64,000 bases of DNA from Trochalopteron elliotii. Its lineage: Eukaryota > Chordata > Aves > Passeriformes > Leiothrichidae. Below, piece by piece: positions 26,312 to 38,200 of the stretch. The stretch covers positions 3,254 through 67,253 of the forward strand of contig JANPWX010000031.1 of NCBI GenBank assembly GCA_024734555.1, in the 5' to 3' direction. Each line of letters opens with the position of its first letter. Positions within the stretch are counted from its first letter, which is position 1. The translations under genes were made by a program, and so were the position numbers. The notes below the pieces were generated by a model that was given only the letters and a program-made list of their open reading frames with translations, had not been told where the DNA came from and ran no database searches.

Positions 26312-27060
26312 GCCATAGAATCACAGAACATGCTCAGTTGGAAGGGACACCCATCAGGATCATCACGTTCAACTCTTGGCCCTGCACAAGACACCCCAAG
26401 AATCCCAGCCTGTGCCTGGGAGCATTGTCCAAACACTTCTTGAGCTCTGTCAGGTTTGGTGCTGTGACCACTTCTCTGGGGAGCCTGTTCAGTGCTCAGC
26501 CACCTCTGGGTGAAAAAACTTTTTTAATATCTGAATTAAACCTGCTCTAACACAACTTCAGGCCATTCCCTTGGGTCCTGACACCATTTTTTTCACATCA
26601 GCTGCAATGAGGTCTCCCCTCAGTCTCCTCTTCTCCAGGCTGAACAGACCTAGTGACCTCAGCTGCTCCTCACATGACTTCCCCACCAGATCCTTCACCA
26701 TCCTCATGTCCCTCCTTTGGACACTCTCTAACAGCTTCATGTCATTTTTATATTGTGGCACCCAAACTTGTCCCCAGCTCTGGAGGTGAGGCCGCCCCAG
26801 CTCAGAGCAGAGGGGACAATCCCCTCCCTTGCCTGGCTGGTGATGCTGTGCCTGGTGCCCCCAGGACAGGGTTGGCCCTCCTGGCTGCCAGGGCACTGCT
26901 GACTCAGATCCAGCTTCCCACAGACCAGGACCCCCAGGGCCCTTTTTGCAGCACTGCTCTACAGCCTCTCATTTCCTAATCTGTACACACAACCTGGGTT
27001 GCCCTGTCCCAGGTGTAGAATCTGTGCAGAGTCTGGCCCTTGCCCTTGTTAGACTTCTCA
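26312..27060 (-). mobile_element. CR1 LINE fragment, minus strand
   Basis: This is the best preserved reverse-orientation CR1 in the window. It opens with 'catagaatcacagaacat' and 'cagttggaagggacaccc', then runs through 'ttgagctctgtcaggt', 'ctctggggagcctgttcag', 'tcctcttctccaggctgaac', 'ctctggaggtgaggccgcc' and 'gcagagggga', ending near the poly-purine stretch after 27030. It is 5'-truncated. The 108- and 112-codon ORFs inside it are by-products of the element. Confidence 0.93.
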
Positions 27061-30000
27061 TAGTTTGTGTCCATCAAAGGTATTAAAAATAAAATGTTTT
27101 TTTATATTTGCTGCTTCTTTAAGGAAGTTGTGTTGGGTTGGTAGCTCTAGCTTGGATAAGAACAGCATACAGTCTCCATTTGACCTTCTTGCTGGGGAAT
27201 GCTTGTCTTTCAAAGCTCACCCAGTTCAGTAATCTAAAGTATTCCTTCCTTCTTATTTATTTCTGCTTTCTGTTTAAACCTGTACTAGTTTGGAGCTGTG
27301 TTCACTCTACACTGTTAATGGTCCATAGCCTATTTCACTTCCACCACATGAAGTGGACCCAGAGCCTGCAGACCTGGGGGATGTATTTTTGGTGTGTACT
27401 TAAGCAGCTGCACTGCTGCTGAGACAAGCAAATGTGGAAGCTTTAGTGAAATGCCCAGTCCCCCAAATATAGAATCCAGCCATGAAAGGTGTAGGGTTAA
27501 AGTAAGTCTGTTCACCTCAGCACACTTCCTGCATATGTTATTGCAAGGAAAAGGCAAATGGTTGTTTATTAGGGAACGGTTTAGAATATTATATTTAATT
27601 AAGGTGCTTGCATGGCTAAGTGCTGAAATGCAGCCACCTACTACAGGGAATGTGCCAGTTGCTTCAACTAACGCTGTAAGAGACTTAGAAGAAGATACTC
27701 TGTTCTATGCATATTGTGTTATTTATGGTGGGGACCATGATGGATTAATTGATCTCCAGTTCAACAAAGGTAGGTTTTGCAGTGGGGAATTAATGGGTGA
27801 ATGATGGGCGTTGGATAGTAGTTAGTATTCCTCTCTGCAGTAGTTTTTCTGTCTAAATTAAAAGAAGCTGTCCATTTTAGTACTCTGAGAGGGTTGGTTT
27901 TCCCATTGTCTTTGACTTGTCTCAGTAATATTTAGCATTTAATTTGAAGTTACCATAGGAGTTTCTGATCTTTTGGCTAGGATGGATCGATTTTAAATCT
28001 TGAAAATGCCGGATACCAAATATACCGCATCTCATGGATCACGGTTCAAAAACTGAAGGAGGGGAAGTCGAACCTGATCAATGAGCAATTCCTTGAGTAA
28101 TCACTAATTACCTGCTGCTTCAGTGAAGCAACATTTTTGAACACTTGTATTGCAGTGGGACTGTCAATCTGCCTTTACAAATATCCCTCATAACTTCTAA
28201 TATATCGTAAGCACTGTAATCATCAGGCAGTTTAAATGAGGATAGGGGAGAATAGGGATTAAAACTGTTCAAAGGGATTTAAGTTGTCAGATAATTAGTG
28301 GCAGGTGTCCTTTACTTGTGGCAGATGGCTTAGGTGTTGTCAGAGGTTTCACTGCAGAGCAAGGGAGCACTTGTGTTATTCTTTGCTTCCCAAAGCCAAC
28401 CTGAATGTGCACTGGCATGCTTTTCTTCTGTTCTGGCAAGGACTTTTGCAGCAGTGTGTAGGAAAGCAGATCAAACTGAAGACTGGCATTTTTTCTGATT
28501 TACACAGTACCCTTATGAACATTGAGCTGCAAACAGCTTCTTGGTTAATACCAAAGGTGTTTGAGAGATGGAAAGTAAACTTCACCCTCATTGATGTATT
28601 TTCCTTACCTTTTTGGTGCTGTTAATGAGCAATCTTTTTATACCCTACGTGCTTGAATTCAGTATAGGCACCTTCATCTTCAAAACTAGTGCCTTGCTTT
28701 CATTTTAACAAGGGGTGAAGGGTAATAAAGAGATTGAGCAAGTTTGTCCCGCTGTCTCTCTGGGTGACTGCATGAATCCTGACTTTTTCCAATAAGCACA
28801 AATTGTCTCTGCCTCCTGTTTCAGTGCAGTGAGCATTAATTCAAGTCTGCCTTAATGCCGCTGGTGTTATCTTGCTGACAACATACTTCTATTGCCAGTG
28901 AAGTTTGTGCATGCACATGTTAAACTGAAGTTTACAGGCAAAGCACTTTCTTCGTGCTCAGCTTTTGAATTCTTCCTCTGAATGCATCACCTGCATTAGT
29001 AGATCTCTGTAAAATAGACATGGAGTGAGTCACATGCTTCATGTTAACATAAAGAAGTATGGAAAGAAACATCTGTCCTGAGGGGCTAAATTCACAGGAG
29101 CAACTGGACCTGGACGTAAGCGTTTGGAAGTAGTTTTGTGTTCTCTGAGGAGTCAAATCTTGTAATAGCCTACCAGTCACTTAGCAGTGCTTATTTGCAG
29201 TCTTTTAAGATGACAGAGGAAGATCAAAAAATGTTTGTTCAAATCTGCTAATATTGCTGGCTTTTCTTTAGTTGTGATGTGTTTTGCTGGTGATCAAGTA
29301 TTGGCAGGTATTGAACCTATGTCTTTTGGATGCCCTCTTGCCGCAAATTCCAGTTACTGACTTGCTGTAGTCTTTCTCCATTTGTTTTCGTAACATGTTG
29401 CAGATTTCAGTAGAGTTAACACAGATTTCTGATGTGCTTAAATCAAACCTGGTGTGGATTTGCACCTGGCAAGGGTTTAAGCAGAAATTAAGAATGGGTG
29501 TGGAGTATAATACGTGCATGGTGTGACAGGAAGGTATCATCAGTAACCCTTCAGCCTCACACCTACATACCAGCCTGATCAAAATAATTCTCTTCACAAG
29601 TTTTAAGCAGCAATCCATTGAAAGTATCCTGTGAAGATCCCATGATTCTCACAAAAGACATGCCACAGGTTTGGCAGTGAAGAGTTCATGCTTTCTCCTT
29701 GGTGATAGATCCTTTTTGCCATGAGGCTGATGTTGCTGGCATTGTTCATGGGGACAATGAACACATAAGTGTCCTGTATTTCTTCCTCAAAACCTCCTTG
29801 GCCGGGCTGATTGCCTGCTCTTGCTGATTATAGTTTCTGATACAGAGCTGTGTGATCAGTAATGATCTGTTCTGTAATGTGCACAATTCTCTGGAGTGCT
29901 TTCAGGTGAAGGTGGTTTTGTGAAGGATATCCTTGACTTGCTTTCTTAGTACAGTGTGAAGTGCTTGCTCAGTGTGACTTGTCCTTTCATTTATTTTTCC

Positions 30001-31734
30001 CTGATTCTTTTTCGGGGAATATTAAATATTTAGATACCAACATTTTTGGAAGTGGCTGCTAAAACAGATTGAAGGGGACTGAGTAAGGAAAATCAGAGTG
30101 AAACACGAGTCCGTTTTTTTATATTCAGCCCAGATGGTATGCTGCTTAAAGTGAGCAATGTGTTGCAGTGAAAATGGACTACTTTCCCCTTCTTTCCTTC
30201 CTCCTTTACTTAACTGAACACATCCATGTAGCTCCTATTTGGGTTGAATTCAAAATTAATCAAAGAGGCTGCAGGGTAAATATGTCAACTATTGGATTGC
30301 CAGCTCTGCCAGATTGAAGGAGTTTCTGCCCCTGCCAACAGGCAGTGCAGCAAGCTGGCTACACAAAACCTGACATCTTTATGGACCTTGTTAGAAAAAT
30401 GGACATGATGATGTGGTTTGGTCCTTTCCATGTCTGTTCTGAGTGTGTCTGTGACACTGCTCCTCCTTATGCATGTGCAGTCCTGGATTGGGCTGTGTGC
30501 TGAGTGGCAGGAAGGTCACGTTCCTGAGGGCTGGGAGCTGAGGACCCTGGTGAGGATTTCTTTGAGGGTTTTTTTTTTCAGTCCGTTAGGAGAGACATGC
30601 AAAGTGTGAGGGAGGCAGAAGGAGTAATACCATTTAAAACAGTTCCACATGTGCCATTGTTTTGACAGTTTTTTATCCACCAATGGATTTTTTGGGTATG
30701 GAGTAATGCACGAAACAAGTTTCTAGATGCATTGGCTGTGACTCTCAAATTGCTCTGTGTAACATGCAACTCTCCTAGGAGCTGATGAAGGTTGTGTTTT
30801 AAGAAAAGTTGGTTGCTTTGAAACTGGGTTGAGTCAGAGTTTCCATGTTCCCATTCTGTAGCAAAGCTTGGGTAGGGCTGTCTGCAAGTATCTTGATCTG
30901 CTTCTGTCTTTTGTTTGCTTGGTGAAAGGGTTAGTAATACATCCTTGCTTTAAAAGAATATTGAGGATACAGTTATAATATGACAAAGGAAATCCTGTAA
31001 ACAACTTACTGGGAAACAAAATTTGATACCTGTTTGTGGAATGTTGCTTCAATCTAATAGGGTAGAAGTATGACATTTATTTAAAGGAATTATTAAAAGG
31101 AACAGGGATTTGATAATGCTTTCTTAGAGAAGTTGTTTTTTGTTTGTGGTTTTTGAAACTCTAAACATTTCTAAAATTAGTTAGCTTGGTCTAAATTTTT
31201 TTATTAAAGGAGTGTGGTGGTCGTGGCTGAGAGTTTCCAGCAAGATAACAGCAGTAGATCTGACAGGAGCTGACCTTTGGTTATTCTGCACAGCAAGTGT
31301 TACAGTGCTTGAGATGCATCCAGTTCTGTTTTCTCTCGGGAACACCAGGATGCTTTATGGGACAAATGTAGTTCTGAAGCTGGGGCAGGTGGCTCTGAGA
31401 TCTGCTGTTGGTTCTTAGGCAGCAACTTGCCCAAGTCCAGAAGTCTCACTTAAATATTTACAGAAGGACTTTTCATTTTAAATAGGTGCTGCTTCCACGT
31501 GGAAGGGGAGCAGGTTGGATGAGAGATATACAAGGTTAGATAAGAAAGTAGTGCAGAGCAGTGGAGAGAGATGCCGTGAGATTGGCACCTTTTTGATGTT
31601 GCTGCCTAAATATACTGCCTTAGTTGCTTAGGTTCTGAGGGAGCAAAAGCCTTGGTAATTTCTAATTCTCTTGTTAAGCTTCAATAAGCTCTGTTTTGTA
31701 TCAGAGATTTATTCTTAGCTGTTATAAATGATCA
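27061..31734 (+). other. LDLRAD3: Intron 1 segment with two exon-like open stretches
   Basis: AT-leaning intron. Two protein-like open stretches at 27595-27769 and 27981-28100 are described as a finding. The rest shows no recognisable gene. A stretch around 28640-28860 has few simple repeats and homeodomain-type TTAAT/ATTAA cores, giving it the look of a conserved noncoding element, which cannot be shown from one sequence. Confidence 0.5.
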
Positions 31735-32300
31735 ACCAGCCAATTGGACAGAAAAATAATAAGTTTTATTTTTCCATTTTAAATCTATCTGGGACAGCCA
31801 CAGGGAACAACATTCGAATGTTGGGTGAAACAGCCGACTGACAGCAGGGTTGCTATCTCGCACTGTTCCACGATTTGCTGGGGTTTGAGTCTGAGTTCTT
31901 ATACTGTATTTTGTGCCTCCCGGCAGCAGAGGTATTGTGTTTTTCAAATTCAAACCCAGTCTTTTCACTTGATGATGAACCCTGAACAGATTTCCTGGTG
32001 CTGGGCCCAGTCTGAAAGGACCTTCCAGGAATCCTCCTTTGGGATGATGATGTCGTCAAATGCAGGGTCCGCCCTCGGAATGGGTGTCGATGTGTTGATG
32101 GTGCGTTGATGGTGGGTTGATGGTGGGTTGATGGTCCGGGTGCCCAAGATCTGATTAGCTCAAGGAGCTACATCCTGGCAAGCCACCCTCCTTTCTGGTG
32201 TAAAGTGAGATGTTAGATTGTATACAAAGCATGTCCTGGTATTTGGTGAACGCCCCTCCCAGTCCGGGAATCAAGGTTACTTTTTATACTCACAGGGTTA
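31735..32300 (-). mobile_element. Candidate LTR-like insertion, minus strand
   Basis: The segment differs from its surroundings by higher G+C and scattered CpG. Read on the minus strand it has a TATA box (TATAAAAA, complement of 32281-32288), then a G+C-richer transcribed-looking part, and an AATAAA (complement of 31765-31770) close to its far end. That order matches the promoter and polyadenylation signals of an LTR. The spacing of about 510 bases between the two is long for R-U5, and the termini and target-site duplication were not found. Another mobile element with its own promoter is possible. No viral coding remnant is seen. Confidence 0.3.
32094..32137. repeat. 11-bp minisatellite, four units
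   Basis: Four head-to-tail copies of gttgatggtgg, with one base changed in the first and two in the last unit. It lies inside the LTR-like block at 31735-32300. Confidence 0.9.
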
Positions 32301-35106
32301 TAGAAAATATACATTCTATCATCTGCTATAACTTCCTTCTATGTTTTAATTGCACGAATTTATAATCACATCTATTACATTAGCCATGACATTTCAGTTT
32401 TGTAATATCTGAGAATTTTTAAATTCTAATGAAAGTTATGAGAGTTACCAGGAAAGTCTCCCAGTAGCACCATACTGACCTGAAACTGCTTTTGGTGAGG
32501 ACTGTGGAGAAGGGAATTAGAGTCTACTATTGGAGCTCTTACATGCCTTATAACTAGCTTGAGTACATTGACTGAACTTCTACTACATTGCAAAGAATAC
32601 TGAGGTATCTCCTATCTTGATCTTGACAATGGCATCCTGTAGTTTTGTATTACTGTGCTAGATTTTCTCCACTTGCAGGCAGAAGTGGTGTTCGTGCACT
32701 GGGAGTGGTTTGTTACTAGGAGGTTGTGGAAATGCTGACAGCTTCACCCTGCAGCTATTAGTGTGTGGGGATTTTCATTTGGTCATTACTTAGCAGGTAC
32801 ATGTCAATGATACAAAGACTGAGCTGAATGTGTTCGTTACTGTCCTAAGGGGAAAAAACCACCATAAACAACAACAAAGCCCTCGCTGGTTGAACACAGA
32901 AGTGCAGAACTCAGTTACCAGTGATGCTGTAAGGTTGCACTAGCCTAGGGGTGCTGATTGACAGCACAGTATCTGTTCAGTGTTTCATGGCAGGAGTAGC
33001 CAAGGACACGCTGTTGGCATTGCTGATTTAAAGTCCGGGACTCAGGCATGAGGCAAAGTTGGATGTAGCTTTTCCCCGGGAGCTGCTGGGAGCAGTGAGG
33101 GCCCTGCCTGACTGGGCTGGAGCTGAGCCTGTTCCAGTGTGCTGTAGGCTGTAACAGTGTAGAGAGCAAACCTGCTGTTTCTCAACGGGAAGAACAGTGA
33201 TCCAGGGAATGAAACTGAGGTTTGAATGACACTGCTAAAAGACATCTAATTGCCAGCTGCATGCCTGGGCATGCTTTTTGGTGGCTGTCACTCTCTTTAA
33301 GGTGCTACATACAGTGTGGGAGTTACAGGTGGCTCTGGAGACCTTATTTCCACCTTTTTTTCTGAACTACATTGTCTTTAACAGCTCAGGGCAAATTTCC
33401 ATTAAGGCATCTGCTCTGTGCTGGCAGATTCTTGAAACATCCCCAGGAAAGTCAGCCATTTGCAGGAAATAACATTTGAAAGGAAATACATTGTTTGAGA
33501 CAGACATAGGCTTAAAGAGACTACCTCCCTGAAGCATTCCTCTCATGTCATTTGAAATGGTGATGTGAAACTTGGCAGTTTTGCCTGTGTCATGGATAGA
33601 GCATTTTGAGACATTGTGAGGGAGGAAGGGAACAAGCTACATTTGGCTGATTCAGAAGTTTCTGAAGAGTCTCATGCACTAATCATGCTGTGAAACTTAC
33701 TATTTTGGTAGATGTGTTCTCCAAAGATGGCTGTACAAAACAGATTCCTCCCAGGGACTTCAGGAATGAGCTAGGAAAAAGGTCTTACCTGAAACTTCTT
33801 AAGCTGGCAGTTGTGATCTGCTCTGTGACCTGTGCAGCACTGAAGAATGGAGCACTTGCCATGCTGTGTTCATAATAATTTTCCTTGCCCTTGGTGTTCA
33901 GGCCTTCCTGGGAGAGGAAGGAGTTGGACTCCAAGAGCAACAGGAAGCAAGATGACGAAGGGATGACCAGTGGAGGGAACCAACTACAGCTCTGCCATTC
34001 CCCCAGAGTTCCAAAAATAATATGCTTATCCTCAAAATATATAAGTGATAGGTAAATGGTTAAGCTTTGTGTCAGTTTAGTTTGTTCTTTCTGGTTCTCA
34101 ACCATGAAGGTATGCAGGTTGGCAGGGGGGACATGTTTTTGTGACATCTCCATCCTTACCTGGAAAGGTTTTTGCCTAATCAAGTGCATGTTGCCTGGGA
34201 TAGTCTGGAATATGACAGGAAGCCAAGGGGAAGGATATTATTTTTCTCACTTTCTGCCTTGTCTTGCAGCTTCCCCCCCAGCTCTGTGACGGGTCATGCC
34301 ATTTTGATGCTTATTAAAGCCACTGAGTGTCATTATCCCTCCTTCACTGAAGTCCGTGCTTTTGTGATATCTGCCTTCCAAAAGACAATGCACAAAGTGA
34401 GAAAAAGATGAAAATGGCTGACTAGCACTGTGTCTAACCTTGAAGGCAAAGCTCTAGGTTTCCTTCTTTCGCTGTTCTCTTGATCTCCAGTATCCTGCTA
34501 CTGTGCCCCCTCCACCTGGCAGACTCAGTGTGCCAGCTGCCTTACTAGGCCTGTGGACGGATGTGTGACAGGGGACTGTATTGGCACCAAGAAGCTCAAT
34601 TCTAACTTTGATCAGCAGCATGTTTAAAACTTAATTGAAAACCTAGTATGGATTAGTGTTACCTTGTGCATAGCCTTTGGCTAACAGCAACAACAAAGTA
34701 TTCTGCAAGCTAAGTACTGATCTGATAAAAGCATGGGAGGATAGAACTGAGTTCATGTAACCTCATCCGTCTATCTGTATAGACTGACCCTGTGAAGGAG
34801 AGTTTTTTTTTTTAACAAACATTGCTTCGACCTGAGTATACATAGAAGCTGCATGTGTGTTCAAGAAAGAAAATAGCAAGAGGAAATCTGAAAAATAGTG
34901 TGTGAGAATGGAGAACAGATAAAATGAGAATTTAAGAAAGTGCTACCAAGTACCATGCTCAGGATACTGATAGGATAAGGACAAAATATCCAGGATCAGG
35001 GTCCCTTTGTTTCATCTTCCTTCAGCCACTGATGAACAGCTTTCTTAGTGACAGCTTTTGCTTTGTTAAATCCTCAGTGAACTTACCTCTCTTTCATTTG
35101 CCGCAG
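32301..35106 (+). other. LDLRAD3: Intron 1, right end, with acceptor of exon 2
   Basis: Mostly plain intron. It ends in a pyrimidine-rich tract and ...ttgccgcag, the acceptor of exon 2. A segment near 32950-33130 has faint CR1-like wording ('ggtgctgattgacagca') and may be a heavily decayed copy. A splice-bounded open segment on the minus strand at 33789-33907 is described as a finding. Confidence 0.6.
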
Positions 35107-35253
35107 ACAGCCAACTGTTGCCTGGGAATAACTTCACAAATGAATGCAACATTCCTGGAAACTTCATGTGCAGTAATGGGCGCTGTATCCCGGGGGCCTG
35201 GCAGTGTGATGGGCTGCCCGACTGCTTTGATGACAGTGATGAGAAGGAATGCC
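35107..35253 (+). CDS. LDLRAD3: LDLRAD3 exon 2: first LDL-receptor class A module
   Basis: This 147-nt exon sits between ...ttgccgcag and gtaagtgacc. Its first two bases complete a codon begun in exon 1, then 48 codons follow, and it ends one base into the next codon (phase 1-1). The product starts SQLLPGNN, the mature N terminus expected after the LDLRAD3 signal peptide, and holds six cysteines in class A spacing. The calcium-site signature CDGLPDC...DDSDE is complete and an NFT N-glycosylation sequon precedes the first cysteine. LDLRAD3 is a single-pass type I membrane receptor that cycles through endosomes. It binds NEDD4-family ubiquitin ligases through its cytoplasmic tail and has been linked to APP processing. 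In mammals this first module is the docking site used by Venezuelan equine encephalitis virus. Module and gene identity are from sequence; the functions are family knowledge. Confidence 0.97.
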
Positions 35254-38200
35254 GTAAGTGACCATTGCTGTGACCTTATCATGCTTTTTATCACAGGGCT
35301 TGGCTAACTACTGTTACTGCTGGGTTCTGTGGTGGAGAAGGAACAAAGCTGCTGCCACTTTCCTCATTTAGATCTTGTTGGAAAAAACACACAGGCTTTA
35401 ATGTTTCAGGTCTTTAATGTTCTTCAGTTTCCAGCATGTGGGGAGGTACCTGAAAAGATGGATAAATTGAGATGGACTTGACTTATGATTCTTCCATGAT
35501 GCTCTGAGATTTTTAGGGATCCTGCATGTACTGCTTCAGCACACTAGTGTGGTGCTGTAAGTTGACCTTCACTGCTATCAAACCTAGTTCCTTCCATTTC
35601 AGAATTGGTGACTGTATCCTGTGATTTTTGTTGTCGCCAATCAAAATGCAATTCTTAACTCTATGAACTTTAACAATAGCTTTCTAAAAAACAGACTAAA
35701 TTAATTTGCTAATGGTGCTTCCTAAAGAGCTTCAGACTTCTTTAGCTCTTTAGAACTAGATCTGGTTCTCATCTGTGATTTCATCTTTTTCTTAGCATTA
35801 AGTAAGATTCAGTTAATGTTACTCAGCTATAACATGAAACTTTCTAGCCTACATGTGTTAACCAGACAGGAAAATTATGCTGTAGCAAAATGCTGTGATT
35901 TGAAATCCAGTTGAGAGTGGAAAAAAAATCAGATTTCATGTGATTATAGAGCATGTGAGAAATTTCTGGGACATTCTGGTTTTCATGTAGCAAATGGTGG
36001 TTTCTCTATGTGTGTACTTAGAGGTTTTCATTACACTTAAACTGAATTTATAAGAAGCTTACCTTTCCCAGGACATTTCCAAGACGTTAGCTTTGTTGAT
36101 AGAGCAGAAGGAAAAAAGAATAGCTTCTTTCAAATTACCTGACTGGAAATACCTGTGTTGTTAAATGCTCTTGCTTTTTAAAATTTGATTCCTCTTCTTT
36201 AACCCCAGTAATCCATCCCTTTTAAATAATGGGGCTTTAATAACTGTGCTGTGTAAATCTCCATATATAGTTTTGCTTTAAGCCAGTGAGCTTTGCTCAC
36301 TTTTTAAAGAATTAAAACTGCCTGTATGAAGTATCTAATGTTTTGCAGTCTTTATAAGGCATCAGGCTTTGCGACATTGCAACATTGAAGACAGATTAAT
36401 TTAATTTTTTTTCACACTTAAATGTTAATATTAAAGGATAGGCCTGTTACAAGGGTTGATCAGTGTCATGCATATCTGTTTAAACCCTAGCAGAAATTAT
36501 ATCAGCGGGAGCTTTGGCAAGAATAAAAATATCTAAAGTTCAACCTGTACCTTTTGGTGAGGTGTTCCTGATGACAGCAGCTGTGTGACTCAGGTTCCTC
36601 ATTAGTTGGCTCCTGACTAGACTGCTGGCATGACTTTTGGTGTGCTGCTGCTTCTTTTTAAAACAAGCTGAATGACAGTACTTCTTTGTATTTGTGGGAT
36701 ACACACCAGGAGTTTCTGTGTCTCTTAAGAATGTTGTCATTGTCTGCCTTGCATAAATTTTGTTTCATTTGATACAATTAGGTGAGGTTTATGAAGATTT
36801 TCTTAATGAAGACTGGACTGGGTATTTACTCAGGAATCAGCAAAAAGAAAATATGCTTTGTGACTCTCTGTTCAAAAATTTCCTTACCAAAATCAGTTGA
36901 GTCTGGTGAATTACAGACAGTAATAAACATAGTAACTGACAATAAAATATAAATAGCTGTAAAATGGTAGTTCATAAAAGCTGTTCTTGTCACCACAGAC
37001 TCAAATAAACCTCAGTGATGTAGGCTATGCTGCAACTCTGAATTTTAAGTTGCTGCAGAACTGTCCTTCCTGGGTTTTTTTCAAATACTTTTATCCGGCT
37101 TGATTGGCTGACAGTTTCCTGGATGAGCATCCTTTTGATCCTACACAAATTGACGGAGATAATTAGACTGTTCTTTCCTCTTGCCATACATCTTATCTGC
37201 TGTTGGATCACCCTCACAAATGTAAAATTAGCATACAAAGACTTGCAGGGAGAGCAGTCGATGTGAATCCTATGGTGGCCTGCTGTTAACAGGTCAGATA
37301 AGCCAAAACAGAATGGAGATAGTGCTCATTTGAATCTCCACATTTGTAGTATTTCCAGCCAGTTTTATGCATTATAAAGTGATCAGAAGTTGGATGGGCT
37401 TATACAGACCAAATCTGGTGTTAGCTTTGTTCCTAGCTCAGAGATAAGGCATTGAAAAGCACCCCTATAGGTGTAAAAATTTATTTTTTTAATAATTTTA
37501 GTCTGTGCTTTGTTACTTTCATTCCATTGGAATAGGGCTATACTTCCTAAAACCTACCTTGCAGCAAAACTAGAGCCCTTTGTTTTCTGCTGTGGTTTTG
37601 CTTTGCAACAGCTGAGCTGTTGATGGTGAACACAAATCCATAGGAGTTGCATTAGCAGGATGAGATGGCTGAGTTACCAGTGTGTTACTACTCACAGCTG
37701 TACTTTAAGCTGCTTTGTCTGTGATTCCTCATCAAGTAACTGTTTCACATTGAAAAGTGTTAACCTTGCTTAAACATGTCTGTGTGTGAGTAGAAGCTTG
37801 GTTACAGGGTTCATTTGTTGTGAGGATGAGTATGCTGTGTTGTGGCATGATCATGAGGAAGTAGTCATGCACACGTGTGTGGTTATGTGGAAAGTCGTTC
37901 TCTTCTGATTTGTCTTACAGTTGAACATGGATGTCCAACAATATTTTATTAATTCTGTTGCTGTAGCATCTCATCCTGTCTGTCTCCCTTTAAACAGGAA
38001 AACTTTGAACTCTGGGTCTGATTCTCATTTTTTGTGGGCAACCAGCGGAAAAGTGATGGTCTGGGTGTGAGGAGGAAATAAGATGCAGAGCAGAATTACC
38101 TGCACGTTGTCCATCCATGTCTCATGTCTTTCCTCTCTTGTTTTTGTCCCTTTTCTCTCTCCTTTTCTGCAGGACCATCTCTGTTAACCCTGTCACTTTG

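Noticed and set aside
26558..26979. 108- and 112-codon ORFs on opposite strands
   Set aside because: Both are inside the minus-strand CR1 at 26312-27060. The minus one is a remnant of the CR1 reverse-transcriptase end, not a host gene.
27961..27995. Second U2 snRNA-like match (tcttttggctagga)
   Set aside because: Only one block matches and the second U2 block is absent. It is better read as a splice-acceptor-like sequence.
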